From: Akkermansiaceae bacterium
GTDB taxonomy: Bacteria; Verrucomicrobiota; Verrucomicrobiia; Verrucomicrobiales; Akkermansiaceae
Reading direction: 5' to 3'
Length of the DNA: 39,992 nucleotides
Assembly (NCBI GenBank): GCA_026461385.1
Contig: JAPJNB010000221.1
Coordinates: forward strand, 1-39,992
The translations under genes were made by a program, and so were the position numbers. Positions 25,891-34,720 of the stretch are shown piece by piece. The notes under the pieces were generated by a model that worked only from the letters and a program-made list of their open reading frames with translations, searched no databases and was not told the DNA's origin. Position 1 is the stretch's first letter, and each line of letters opens with the position of its first letter.

Positions 25891-25963
25891 ATCGTATGCT
25901 GCATCGCCGGTCGAAGGAGTCGTCGGAACCGACGAGCCTTTTTCGGGATCAATTCCTCAGAAT
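25891..25963. promoter_or_regulatory. Regulon site 7, shared divergent promoter (racemase and acyl-CoA dehydrogenase)
   Basis: The fully symmetric site TCGTCGGAACCGACGA is at 25920-25935. To the left, 23 bases lead to TACGAT (25896-25891) for the racemase. To the right, 22 bases lead to CAGAAT (25958-25963) for the dehydrogenase, whose ATG follows after 8 bases. One site therefore appears to serve both genes. Confidence 0.7.
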
Positions 25964-25971
25964 GCTGCCGT

Positions 25972-27150
25972 ATGAGCACTACAACCCTAACCCACGCGCC
26001 CCGATTGATCTTTGAAGATGAACACGTGCAATTTCGTGACAGCGTCGCACGCTTTGTGCGCAAGGAGATCGCGCCACATGTAGAACTCTGGCGCTCTCAA
26101 GGCTGCTGCGATCGTTCGATTTTTCAGAAAGCTGGCGAACAGGGACTGCTTTTAATGTGGGCAGAAGAGTGCTACGGCGGCGCAGGCGTCAAGGATTTTC
26201 GCTACGAACAGATCTTGTACGAAGAAATGATTCGCCATGGCGATATGGGCGTGTATCTGACTCTGCATTCACGCTTAGTCGCCCCCTACCTGGCTCGGCT
26301 GGGAACCAAGAAGCTAAAGGACAGCCTACTTCCCGCCGCAGTCCAGGGCACGACCATACTGGCCATCGCAATGACCGAACCGCAAGCCGGATCGGACTTG
26401 GCCGGCATCAAATGCAGAGCCGAGCGGCGCGACGGCGGCTGGGTATTGAATGGCGCGAAGACCTATATTTCAAATGGTCTGAATGCCGATGCGGTTATTG
26501 TGGTTGCCCGGACCAATCCCGATGAACGCCGTACTTTCGGACTCTTTGTCGTCGAGCGCGGCATGCCCGGATTCGAGCGGGGTCGCGCGCTCGCAAAACT
26601 GGGCATGGATGCACAGGACACTGCCGAGCTTTTTTTCACCGATGTGTTTGTACCGGACGAAAATGTTCTCGGTGACCCCAGTTCAGGCTTCAGCTATTTA
26701 ACCGAGGCACTGGCCGAAGAACGACTGCTTAGCGCTTGTCAGTCCATGGCTCATGCACAGACCGCCTTTGATCTTACGCTTGATTACGTCAAGTCCCGAC
26801 GCGCCTTCTCTCGACCGCTCGGTGCATTTCAAAATACGCGCTTCGTGCTGGCCCGGCGCCGCGCCGAACTGGACGCTGCGCAGACATGGATTGACGCGCT
26901 TGCGATGGAGCAAAACGCCGGTCGTTTGAGCGCCGTGACAGCAGCCTCAGCCAAGCTGCTCAGTTCGGAGCTGGAAAACCGTGTCATCGACGACTGCCTT
27001 CAACTGCATGGCGGAGCGGGCTACATGGAAGAGTACCGCATCAGCCGCATGTACCGGGATGCGAGGGTATCTCGGATTTATGCCGGCGCTTCAGAGGTCA
27101 TGCTCGAGATCATCGGGCGGTCATTAGGGCTGACCGAGCGCATGGAATAG
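25972..27150 (+). CDS. Acyl-CoA dehydrogenase, LCAD/IVD type
   Basis: The 392-residue flavoenzyme introduces a 2,3-double bond into acyl-CoA. FAD loop [14 protein letters not shown] is at about 133-146, GAKTYISNG at about 161-169, [14 protein letters not shown] and IYAGASEVM near the C-terminus. The usual YEG Glu is Ala; instead Glu250 in EERLL matches the catalytic Glu of long-chain and isovaleryl-CoA dehydrogenases, a group that accepts branched substrates. The open frame extends 146 codons upstream through the racemase gene on the other strand, but the ATG at 25972 is where homology begins. It has no ribosome site and lies at the predicted transcript start, so the mRNA is probably leaderless. 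Convergent with the next gene. Confidence 0.9.
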   Translation: MSTTTLTHAPRLIFEDEHVQFRDSVARFVRKEIAPHVELWRSQGCCDRSIFQKAGEQGLLLMWAEECYGGAGVKDFRYEQILYEEMIRHGDMGVYLTLHSRLVAPYLARLGTKKLKDSLLPAAVQGTTILAIAMTEPQAGSDLAGIKCRAERRDGGWVLNGAKTYISNGLNADAVIVVARTNPDERRTFGLFVVERGMPGFERGRALAKLGMDAQDTAELFFTDVFVPDENVLGDPSSGFSYLTEALAEERLLSACQSMAHAQTAFDLTLDYVKSRRAFSRPLGAFQNTRFVLARRRAELDAAQTWIDALAMEQNAGRLSAVTAASAKLLSSELENRVIDDCLQLHGGAGYMEEYRISRMYRDARVSRIYAGASEVMLEIIGRSLGLTERME

Positions 27151-27183
27151 CGTTTTGACGCGCCCGAGCCGGTCAGGCCACGA

Positions 27184-28269
27184 TCAGATCCTGGCCCAAC
27201 CCTGCTCCACCGCGGCGATGCGACGCGCCCATCCAGGGCCGCCATAAAGTTGACGGTTCAGGCCGATGCGCTTGTACCAGTGGTGCAGGCCAAGGTCGTC
27301 GGTGATACCCATCCCGCCGTGCACCTCGGTAGCTGTCCGCGCCACGAACTGGCCCGCGTCGCCCAGCAACGCCTTTGCATGAGCAGCGTAAAGTGAAAGT
27401 ACCTCGGGCTTCTCGTCAAAGGCATGCGCGGCATACCAGACGATGGCACGTGTGATCTCAAGCTCGGATGCCATTTCGGCACACATGTGCTTCACCGCCT
27501 GGAACGTGCCGATGGCCCGGCCGAATTGCTTGCGGTCGTGCGCGAACGCCACCGACTGATCAATCATGGCCCAGCCGGCACCCAGGGTGTCGGCGGCATT
27601 GATCACCCAGGCCGCGTCGCGCAGGCGGCGCAAGGTACGAGCGTCCGAACCAGGCAGGCGCTGAGCCACGACACCATCCAGGTGCAGCTCACTAAGCGGT
27701 CTCGTGGCGTCGATGGAGAGCAGTGGCACGCGATGGAGCCCGGGTGCTTCTGCCGAAACCAAGTACAGGCTCCCATCGGCCGCGGCCAGTAAATAGGCCT
27801 CGGCCTGTGCAGCATCAATGACAAAGCAACTGCTGCCGTGCAGCCGTTCATCTCGCAGTTGCACCCCAGCGCCCGCTCCCGCCAGCGCCTCGCACAAGGC
27901 AACGCCGACGACAGCCTCGCCCGTGGCGATTCGCGGCAACCACTGCGCCTGCTGCTCGGCGCTTGCCGCTTCACGCAGAGCAATGGTGGCCAGAACCGCA
28001 CTGCCCAGAAACGGTACGGGGGCCGCGCGCCGGCCGAGTTCCTCAGCGGCGATGGCGGCATCCAGGAGCGAGAGACCCAAACCGCCGTGAGCCTCGGGCA
28101 CCAGCAAGGCAGGCACACCAAGTTCGCAGACAACGGCCCAAACAGCATCATCGCGAGCCAGTCCGCGGTCGGCTACGTCACGTACACGCGCCAGCGGGCA
28201 GGCACGAGTCAGTGCGCTCCGCAAGCTGTCCTGCATCTGGCGTTGGGCTTCGGAAAGAGCGAATTCCAT
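27184..28269 (-). CDS. Acyl-CoA dehydrogenase, smaller subunit of a heteromeric (FadE/ChsE-like) enzyme
   Basis: The 361-residue dehydrogenase fold begins MEFALSEAQRQMQDSLR, with AEELGRRAAPVPFLGSAVL and near the end TEVHGGMGITDDLGLHHWYKR. It lacks the usual FAD-loop motif (C-E-A-L-A-G-A-G-A in place of TEPxAGSD) and ends QLYGGPGWARR with no catalytic Glu there. This is the pattern of the non-catalytic or half-site partner in alpha2beta2 dehydrogenases such as ChsE1/ChsE2 of sterol side-chain degradation. It follows its partner gene by 27 bases in the same operon. Ala-rich, with higher local GC than its neighbours. Confidence 0.85.
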   Translation of the reverse strand: MEFALSEAQRQMQDSLRSALTRACPLARVRDVADRGLARDDAVWAVVCELGVPALLVPEAHGGLGLSLLDAAIAAEELGRRAAPVPFLGSAVLATIALREAASAEQQAQWLPRIATGEAVVGVALCEALAGAGAGVQLRDERLHGSSCFVIDAAQAEAYLLAAADGSLYLVSAEAPGLHRVPLLSIDATRPLSELHLDGVVAQRLPGSDARTLRRLRDAAWVINAADTLGAGWAMIDQSVAFAHDRKQFGRAIGTFQAVKHMCAEMASELEITRAIVWYAAHAFDEKPEVLSLYAAHAKALLGDAGQFVARTATEVHGGMGITDDLGLHHWYKRIGLNRQLYGGPGWARRIAAVEQGWARI

Positions 28270-28296
28270 TGAATAGGTCTCCTGATTATTCAGTAT

Positions 28297-29469
28297 TCAG
28301 ACCGCAGCCTTGGGCTCGCGCGGCATGCCTAGGCCCCTCTCGGCGATGATGTTTTTCTGGATCTGCGCGGTGCCGCCGCCGATGATCAGACCCAGATCGA
28401 ACATTGCCCGCTCCTGCCACAACCCGTTGGCACGCGCGTGCGGGCTACCGGCGACGAGCAACCCCGATTCTTCAAGCGCATCGGTGGCCAGTATGGCCAG
28501 TTGGTGACGAACCTCGCAGCCTTGCAGTTTGGTGATCAAACCAGCCAGCCCGGGGTCCTCTCGGCGCTCGGCGCAGGTCAACAGCCGCATACCATGACAC
28601 TGCTGAGCCAGCACGCGCCCCTGCAATTGCATCAGACGGTCCAGCAGCACCGGGTCATCCACTCCCTCGTCTTGGAGCAGCCGCGTCAACTCGGCATAGC
28701 GCTGCGTGAGCAGTCCAGGGTTGGCCAGATAGCCGCGCTCATGCTTCAGCGTCGCATTGGCCACCTTCCAGCCATCGCCGCGCTGGCCAACGATTTGGTG
28801 CCTGGGTACGCGCACATCGGTGAAGAAGACCTCATTGAATTCGGCGCGCCCCGTCATCGTTTTCAGGGGGCGGATCGTGACACCCGGCGACTTCATTGAG
28901 AACAATAGATAGCTGATGCCAGCGTGCTTTGGTGCATCGGGTTCTGTGCGCACCAAGCAGAAGATCATGTCTGCCTCGTGTGCGGTAGAGGTCCAAATTT
29001 TCTGACCATTGACGACAATGTCTTCACCATCCTCAACACCGCGAGTCTGAAGCGAAGCCAGGTCAGACCCGGCGCCGGGCTCGGAGTAACCCTGGCACCA
29101 GACCAGATCGCCTCGCAGCGTTGCTGGGATGTAAGCGTGCTTTTGCTCTTCGGTACCTAGTTCAAGAAGTGTTGGCACAAGCATCGAGATACCCTGGTTG
29201 CCAATGCCAAGGGCCACACCTGCGCGGGTGAACTCCTCGGTGATCAGATGCTGTTCCATCACGTCGGGCTCTGCGCCGTAGCCGCCGTAATCACGCGGTA
29301 CCGTGCGTCCGGCGTATCCGTGTTCCAGCAGCAGCTTCTGCCATGCCAACAACCTTGGGCCGGGACGTTCGCCCGGAATTGTCGGCACTGAACGGTGCCC
29401 GTGTTCGACCAAAAAGGCGCGCACTCGTTCGAGCAGCTTCTCGTGTTTGCTGTTCAGGCGAAGGTCCAT
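28297..29469 (-). CDS. Acyl-CoA dehydrogenase, larger subunit of a heteromeric (FadE/ChsE-like) enzyme
   Basis: The 390-residue protein has FAD loop GYSEPGAGSDLASL, KIWTSTAHEADMIFCLVRT, catalytic-type Glu in LKHERGYL, and GGTAQIQKNIIAERGLGMPRE at the end, the usual finish of FadE26/27-like subunits. With the downstream partner it should form an alpha2beta2 enzyme for short, ring-bearing or branched acyl-CoA. GAGGAA is 5 bases before the ATG at 29469. The promoter uses the left face of regulon site 8. Confidence 0.88.
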   Translation of the reverse strand: MDLRLNSKHEKLLERVRAFLVEHGHRSVPTIPGERPGPRLLAWQKLLLEHGYAGRTVPRDYGGYGAEPDVMEQHLITEEFTRAGVALGIGNQGISMLVPTLLELGTEEQKHAYIPATLRGDLVWCQGYSEPGAGSDLASLQTRGVEDGEDIVVNGQKIWTSTAHEADMIFCLVRTEPDAPKHAGISYLLFSMKSPGVTIRPLKTMTGRAEFNEVFFTDVRVPRHQIVGQRGDGWKVANATLKHERGYLANPGLLTQRYAELTRLLQDEGVDDPVLLDRLMQLQGRVLAQQCHGMRLLTCAERREDPGLAGLITKLQGCEVRHQLAILATDALEESGLLVAGSPHARANGLWQERAMFDLGLIIGGGTAQIQKNIIAERGLGMPREPKAAV

Positions 29470-29524
29470 ACAAATTCCTCAGGTTCCGGGCCGCTTTGGG
29501 GCAGCAGCGCAAGGCTACCAATGA

Positions 29525-29597
29525 ATCTTAGGACAGCCGTCTTCGTATCCGTCTCGTCGCTTCCGACGACTCCCAGTCCACGCCGCCCGCCTAGAGT
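29525..29597. promoter_or_regulatory. Regulon site 8, shared divergent promoter (heteromeric dehydrogenase and Bug/CoA-transferase)
   Basis: Site TCGTCGCTTCCGACGA at 29554-29569. To the right, 22 bases to TAGAGT (29592-29597); predicted start near 29604, leader about 67. To the left, 23 bases to TAAGAT (29530-29525); predicted start near 29518, leader about 49 bases to 29469. Confidence 0.7.
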
Positions 29598-29670
29598 CGA
29601 GATCACGCCTCATAAAGCGATCTATCGAGACAACTTAAGCCCGAAACATTCATCAAACGGAGACACCCGA

Positions 29671-30654
29671 ATGACCCAGATCCTTTTCCGAAATGCAGCG
29701 ACCCAGGTCTTTGCACTTTTCATGATTCTGCTGGCATGCATTGCCGGCCCGGTGTTAGCGCAGACTTATCCGACCAAGGCAATCACGATGATCGTGCCGT
29801 TCCCTGCGGGCGGTGCGACTGACGTACAGGCACGCGCACTAGCCCAAGCGGCAGGGCGCGAGCTGAAGCAGCAAATCGTGATCGTCAACCAACCCGGCGT
29901 ATCGGGCACCTTGGGGCCGGCGACGATGGCCCGGCAGGCTGCACCCGACGGTTACACCATTGCAATTGCGCCGGGCACCCTGTGGCGACAGCCTCACCTG
30001 CAGAAAGTGAACTATGACGCATTGGCTGACTTCACTTACATCGCAGGTATCACGTCCTACACGCACGGTGTCGTCGTGCGCCAAGATGCAGCCTGGAAGG
30101 ACCTGCAGTCGCTGCTCGCGCACGCTAAAGCCAATCCCGGAAAAGTTTCCTATGGCACAGTCGGGAAAGGCAGTACCTCGCACATCGCCATGGAGCGCCT
30201 GGCCAGGGCTGCGGGCGTCGAGTTCAATTTCATTCCTTTCAAGGGCGCTGCCGAGGTCTATACCGCTTTGCTGGGCGGCCACATTGACGTCTCCGCCGAA
30301 GCTGGCTTCGCTGCCACGGTCGATGGCGGCAAAGGACGGCTGTTGGCCACCTTCACTGACGCTCGTCTAAAAAATCGACCTGTGGTATCGACAATCAAGG
30401 AACTCGGCTATGACATCGTGATGGCGGGTTCGTACGGAATCGCCGGCCCGAAGGGCATGGACCCGAAGGTAGTGACGATGCTGCAGGACGCCTTCAAGAA
30501 GGCCGTGGATGGACCCGAGTTTGAACATCAGCTGGCCCTTCAAGACCAGCCAAAGGCCTATATGGACAGCAAGTCCTACACGGCCTACGCGTACAAGTCA
30601 TTCACTGATGAAAAGCGTTTCCTTGGTGAGTTGAAGATCAGGTTCGACGAGTGA
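29671..30654 (+). CDS. Bug-family (TctC-like) periplasmic solute receptor
   Basis: The 327-residue protein has a signal peptide ending PVLAQT, then YPTKAITMIVPFPAGGATDVQAR, the Bug-family start in which the loop binds a carboxylate. Further family marks are PDGYTIAIAPGT and GHIDVSAEAGF. The open frame runs far upstream, but the ATG at 29671 (CGGAGA upstream) begins the signal peptide. Bug receptors normally serve TctAB permeases; no such genes are in the window. First gene of the rightward operon with the CoA-transferase. Confidence 0.9.
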   Translation: MTQILFRNAATQVFALFMILLACIAGPVLAQTYPTKAITMIVPFPAGGATDVQARALAQAAGRELKQQIVIVNQPGVSGTLGPATMARQAAPDGYTIAIAPGTLWRQPHLQKVNYDALADFTYIAGITSYTHGVVVRQDAAWKDLQSLLAHAKANPGKVSYGTVGKGSTSHIAMERLARAAGVEFNFIPFKGAAEVYTALLGGHIDVSAEAGFAATVDGGKGRLLATFTDARLKNRPVVSTIKELGYDIVMAGSYGIAGPKGMDPKVVTMLQDAFKKAVDGPEFEHQLALQDQPKAYMDSKSYTAYAYKSFTDEKRFLGELKIRFDE

Positions 30655-30676
30655 ACCAAACCCCAAGGAGAACATG

Positions 30677-31837
30677 ATGAGCAAGCAAGCGCCGCTGGCC
30701 GGCATCCGCATCGTCGACATGACGACGGTGGTGTTTGGTCCCTACTGCACACAGATCCTCGCCGACCTGGGTGCAGATGTGATCAAAGTAGAGCCCCTGG
30801 AGGGTGACACCGTACGGACGATCGGAAAGCCGCCGGTCACGCCGAAGATGGGGCCCGTCCACCTGCGCCTCAACCGAGGCAAGCGCTCCGTGGCATGGGA
30901 CCTTCGTACTGACGAGGGGAGACAGTCGGTCCGACGCCTGCTTGAGACCTGCGACGTGTTCATCCACAACATCCGTCCTGACGCAATCAAGCGACTGGGG
31001 CTGGACTACGAAACAGTTCGCGCGTTGCGTCCCGATCTGATCTACGTCCATTGCACCGGATTTGGGCTCGACGGTCCATACGCCGGGTTGCAGGCCTATG
31101 ACGACATCATCCAGGCTGCAGCCGGCGCGACCTCGTTGCTGCCCCGAGTCGATAGTAATCCGCGCCCGCGCTACTTGCCCATGCTGTTCGCCGATAAGGT
31201 CTCGGGCCTGCACGCCGCCTACGCCACGCTGGCCGCGGTGATCACACGAATGCGGGACGGCCAAGGCCAGCATGTCGAGGTACCGATGTTCGAGTGCATC
31301 GCGAGCTTCAACCTGCTCGAACATCTTTGCGACCAGACTTTCGATCCGCCAACAGGCCGCTGGGGTTACGCACGCCAACTCAATCCGGCGCGCCAGCCCC
31401 TCTCAACGAAGGACGGTTACATCTCGATCGCGCCCTACGTCGAGGACCGCTGGGTGCGCTTCTTCAACGCAGCGGGCTACCCGGAAGTCCTGCTCGACCC
31501 CCGTTTCTCGACGCCAGAGCTTCGCAATGGCAACACCTCGCTGATGTACGAGGTCGCTGCGACCTTCATGCAAGAGAAGACCACGGCAGAATGGTTGCAA
31601 ATCCTGAAGGAAGTGAACGTGCCGGCGATCAAGGTCAACGAGATCGGCGAAGTGCTTGACGACCCGCATCTTGCCGCAGTGGGCCTGTTCGAGCGCCGGG
31701 ATCACCCGAGCGAGGGCGGTTACGTCGAAGTTCGGCCACCGGTGAAGTTTGCAGGCTTCGAATACCCTGATCGGCGGCACGCGCCGACAATTGGGCAGCA
31801 TACCGCCGAGATCGACCGAGAACTGGGCCTCAAATGA
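30677..31837 (+). CDS. Family III CoA-transferase (CaiB/BaiF type)
   Basis: The 386-residue protein moves CoA between carboxylic acids. It starts PLAGIRIVDMTTVVFGPY, continues with LADLGADVIKVEP, and has the nucleophilic Asp142 in AYDDIIQA, which forms the aspartyl-CoA intermediate. It lacks the racemase-type GHD and VGDF motifs seen in the protein at 24780-25862, so the two have different jobs. ATG codons at 30674 and 30677 are both possible; AAGGAG spacing favours 30677. It may recycle CoA from a late thioester onto the incoming acid. Between two Bug genes. Confidence 0.9.
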   Translation: MSKQAPLAGIRIVDMTTVVFGPYCTQILADLGADVIKVEPLEGDTVRTIGKPPVTPKMGPVHLRLNRGKRSVAWDLRTDEGRQSVRRLLETCDVFIHNIRPDAIKRLGLDYETVRALRPDLIYVHCTGFGLDGPYAGLQAYDDIIQAAAGATSLLPRVDSNPRPRYLPMLFADKVSGLHAAYATLAAVITRMRDGQGQHVEVPMFECIASFNLLEHLCDQTFDPPTGRWGYARQLNPARQPLSTKDGYISIAPYVEDRWVRFFNAAGYPEVLLDPRFSTPELRNGNTSLMYEVAATFMQEKTTAEWLQILKEVNVPAIKVNEIGEVLDDPHLAAVGLFERRDHPSEGGYVEVRPPVKFAGFEYPDRRHAPTIGQHTAEIDRELGLK

Positions 31838-31885
31838 TGAAGCGCGGCACGTCACTGCCACTCACCTAAAACACATGAGACAAAC

Positions 31886-32869
31886 ATGACCAATAGACCC
31901 ACACGTTTCGTCGCGCGCGTGCTTGCCACGGTTTTCACGATCTGCTTCGCCGTAACCGCAGCAACCGCTGCCGACTACCCGACCAAGACGGTTACGCTGG
32001 TCGTGCCCTTCCCCGCCGGTGGAATTACCGACTCGGTGGCGCGCCTCATCGCCAAGGAACTCGCAGAGAGCTGGAAGCAGACGGTCGTGGTCGACAATCG
32101 ACCTGGTGCTTCGGGTGCTATCGGCACTGAGGCGGTCGCCCGCGCCTCCAAGGATGGTCATACGGCACTGTTCACCATCACTAGCCACATCCAGTTGCCT
32201 GCACTCAACCCAAAGTTGCGCTACGACGCCCTGAAGGACTTTGAACCCGTGTCGCAGGTGGCGCTATCGAGCTCGATCCTTGCCGTGTCACCGTCATTCC
32301 CCGTCAACTCGACCAAGGACATCATTGCCAAACTGAAGGCTGAGCCCGACAAGCACGCTTACGGTTCCTACGGCACGGGCACGACCTCCAACATATACGG
32401 AGAGCTCTTCAAAAAGGAGTCGGGGGTAAATATGACCCACGTACCTTACAAGGGCGCTGCACCCCTTGTCAACGACCTGCTCGGAGGAGTACTGAACATT
32501 GCTTTCGTTGACACTGGAACAGCAATGCCTCACTTGAAGGCCGGCAAAATCAAGCCGCTCGCGATCATCGGAACACAGAGGTCAGCAGTGCTGCCGGCAG
32601 TGCCCACGTTCGATGAACTCGGGCTCAAGGGCTTCGAGCCCTATGCATGGATGGGTATCCTGATGCCCGCGGGAACTCCAGAGGACGTGGTCCAAAAGAT
32701 GGCAACTGAGGTAAGGCGAATCGTCAAGGATCCGGCGATGCAGAAACGCCTGACCGAGTCGAATCTCGAACCAGTTGCCAGTACACCTGCAGAGTTCGCC
32801 GCCACCTTGCGCAGGGACGGTCAGACATGGAAACGTGTGATCGAAGCGGGTGGCGTGAAGATGGAGTGA
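31886..32869 (+). CDS. Bug-family (TctC-like) periplasmic solute receptor
   Basis: A second 327-residue Bug protein: signal peptide RVLATVFTICFAVTAATAADYP, then TKTVTLVVPFPAGGITDSVARL. It shares layout but only moderate similarity by eye with the first Bug (29671-30654), so it is not a recent copy. Only a GAGA ribosome site. It follows the CoA-transferase by 48 bases and is probably in the same transcript. Confidence 0.9.
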   Translation: MTNRPTRFVARVLATVFTICFAVTAATAADYPTKTVTLVVPFPAGGITDSVARLIAKELAESWKQTVVVDNRPGASGAIGTEAVARASKDGHTALFTITSHIQLPALNPKLRYDALKDFEPVSQVALSSSILAVSPSFPVNSTKDIIAKLKAEPDKHAYGSYGTGTTSNIYGELFKKESGVNMTHVPYKGAAPLVNDLLGGVLNIAFVDTGTAMPHLKAGKIKPLAIIGTQRSAVLPAVPTFDELGLKGFEPYAWMGILMPAGTPEDVVQKMATEVRRIVKDPAMQKRLTESNLEPVASTPAEFAATLRRDGQTWKRVIEAGGVKME

Positions 32870-32900
32870 TGATCCTCCTCGACACAATGCGCGACCCAGC

Positions 32901-32944
32901 TAGTCGCATCCGACGATGCATTCCGGCGGGCCAATACCTAAAGT
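32901..32944 (+). promoter_or_regulatory. Regulon site 9 and -10 of the ligase-SDR-MaoC operon
   Basis: Site TAGTCGCATCCGACGA at 32901-32916, one base off in the left arm, then 22 bases to TAAAGT (32939-32944). Predicted start near 32951, leader about 36 bases to the ATG at 32987. Confidence 0.65.
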
Positions 32945-32986
32945 GACATCAACGCGGAAAGCACCGCGACCCAATGAAGGAAACCC

Positions 32987-34624
32987 ATGGATGCGTATGC
33001 CTTTCCGCTACTGATCAAGCAATTGCTCGTCACCCCCATCGCTCAACGGTCGCGCAAGGAAATCGTCTATCGCGACCGTGTGAGGTTCGGCTACCCGCAA
33101 CTCGTTCAACGCATTGGCCGCCTAGGCAGCGCATTGTCCAAGCTAGGTGTCGGCTTCGGCAGTACGGTGGGCGTACTTGATTGGGACTCGAACCGCTACC
33201 TCGAGAGCTACTTTGCGGTGCCGATGTTGGGCGCAACGCTCATGAAAACCAACGTCCGCCTCTCCCCCGAGCAGATCGCCTACACCCTTGACCACTCGGA
33301 AGCCGAGACGTTGCTGGTGAATGTCGACTTCATGTCGTTGGTGCAGCAGATCCTGCCGCAGCTGCCGCGTGTCAAGCGCATTATTTGCCTGTCGGACGAC
33401 GGGATGAAGCCGCAGGGACTCGACTGGGTCGGTGAATACGAGGCACTGCTCGCGGATGGCGACCCAGCACACGAGTTTCCCGACTTCGACGAAAACACCC
33501 GCGCCACGCTGTATTACACGACCGGCACCACCGGCGCACCCAAAGGTGTGTTCTTTAGCCACCGTCAACTCGTTCTGCACTGTCTGACTGTTCTGGCCAC
33601 CGTATCTCAGGCGGCCGAGAATGGCCGCTTCACGCGCAACGACGTTTACATGCCGTTGACGCCGATGTTCCATGCTCACGCTTGGGGTTACCCGTACATC
33701 GCGACACTCGGCGGCTGGAAGCAGGTCTATCCAGGGCGCTACGAACCCTCAATGTTGGTTAAGCTGGTCAAGACCGAGGGAGTCACCTATTCACACTGTG
33801 TTCCCACAGTGCTCGGCATGGTTCTCGGCGCCCCGGAGGCACAGGACGCCGACTTCGGCGGATGGAAGGTGTTGATTGGCGGCAGCGCGCTCTCGCGCAC
33901 TCTCTGCGAGGCGGCACTGTCGCGCAACATCGACATTTATTGCGGCTACGGCATGTCCGAGAGCTGCCCTCTGCTTACGCTGGCGCAAATCAAGAGCGAC
34001 ACTATCGACGCATTGCAGGGCTCAGAGCGCATTGATCGCGAAATCGACATCCGTATGACGCCAGGCATGCCAATCCTGCTCGCTCAAGTGCGGATCGTCG
34101 ACGAGCAGATGCAGCCAGTGCCGGCGGATGGCCACTCCGCTGGTGAAGTCGTTGTGCGCACCCCTTATCTCACTCAAAGCTACTTTAAGAACGAGGAGGC
34201 GGGCACGAAGCTCTGGCACGGTGGCTGGATGCACACCGGCGACATCGGTCGCTTCGATGACGAGGGTTACCTTCATCTGCTAGACCGCCAGAAGGACATT
34301 ATCAAGAGCGGTGGCGAATGGATATCTTCGATCGAAGTCGAAAACCTGATCACACAGCACCCGGCCGTGCAGGAGGTCGCAGTGATCGGTGTCGTCGACG
34401 CGAAGTGGGGTGAGCGGCCTCTGGCAATGGTCGTTCTGCGACCAGGCGTGGAGCTCACTGCCCAAGCACTTCGCGAGGATCTGATGGCACGCGCCCGAGG
34501 TGGAGCAATCTCGCCCTACGCGGTGCCAGAGAGATACGAATTTGTCAACGAGATTCCCAAGACCAGCGTAGGCAAGCTGGATAAAAAGCGGCTGCGCGAA
34601 ATGCACGTGCCCAATTCCAACTGA
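32987..34624 (+). CDS. Acyl-CoA ligase, AlkK/medium-long-chain type
   Basis: The 545-residue ANL ligase has phosphate loop YYTTGTTGAPKGV (176-188), GYGMSESCPLL near 320, HTGDIGRFDDEGYLHLLDRQKD, IKSGGEWISSIEVEN, and catalytic Lys in KTSVGKLDKKRLRE. FSHRQL after the loop and the MKTNVRLSPEQI segment place it with AlkK-like fatty-acid ligases. It is the second ligase of the region and probably acts on a different acid from the one at 6797-8329. First gene of the operon that includes the MaoC pair. Confidence 0.9.
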   Translation: MDAYAFPLLIKQLLVTPIAQRSRKEIVYRDRVRFGYPQLVQRIGRLGSALSKLGVGFGSTVGVLDWDSNRYLESYFAVPMLGATLMKTNVRLSPEQIAYTLDHSEAETLLVNVDFMSLVQQILPQLPRVKRIICLSDDGMKPQGLDWVGEYEALLADGDPAHEFPDFDENTRATLYYTTGTTGAPKGVFFSHRQLVLHCLTVLATVSQAAENGRFTRNDVYMPLTPMFHAHAWGYPYIATLGGWKQVYPGRYEPSMLVKLVKTEGVTYSHCVPTVLGMVLGAPEAQDADFGGWKVLIGGSALSRTLCEAALSRNIDIYCGYGMSESCPLLTLAQIKSDTIDALQGSERIDREIDIRMTPGMPILLAQVRIVDEQMQPVPADGHSAGEVVVRTPYLTQSYFKNEEAGTKLWHGGWMHTGDIGRFDDEGYLHLLDRQKDIIKSGGEWISSIEVENLITQHPAVQEVAVIGVVDAKWGERPLAMVVLRPGVELTAQALREDLMARARGGAISPYAVPERYEFVNEIPKTSVGKLDKKRLREMHVPNSN

Positions 34625-34720
34625 GCGGAGCCATGGGTACGGGTTCTATTTGACAGTGAAATCGATGCTCAACGCCTATGGCCTTACATCGGCTCTGGCT
34701 TCAACACAAAAAGGTGTCTA

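Noticed and set aside
25534..25971. Possible 146-residue N-terminal extension of the LCAD-type dehydrogenase
   Set aside because: It is antisense to the racemase gene and lies upstream of the predicted promoter; dehydrogenase similarity starts at the ATG at 25972.
32901..32916. Regulon box 9 as a degenerate chance match
   Set aside because: Kept as real: one mismatch only, but the -10-like TAAAGT stands at exactly the modal 22 bp and the gene is catabolic.
34650..34680. TTGACA as the -35 of an internal promoter before the SDR gene
   Set aside because: No -10 hexamer at 16-18 bp; only CCTATG at 19 bp or TATGGC at 21 bp. Too weak to list.
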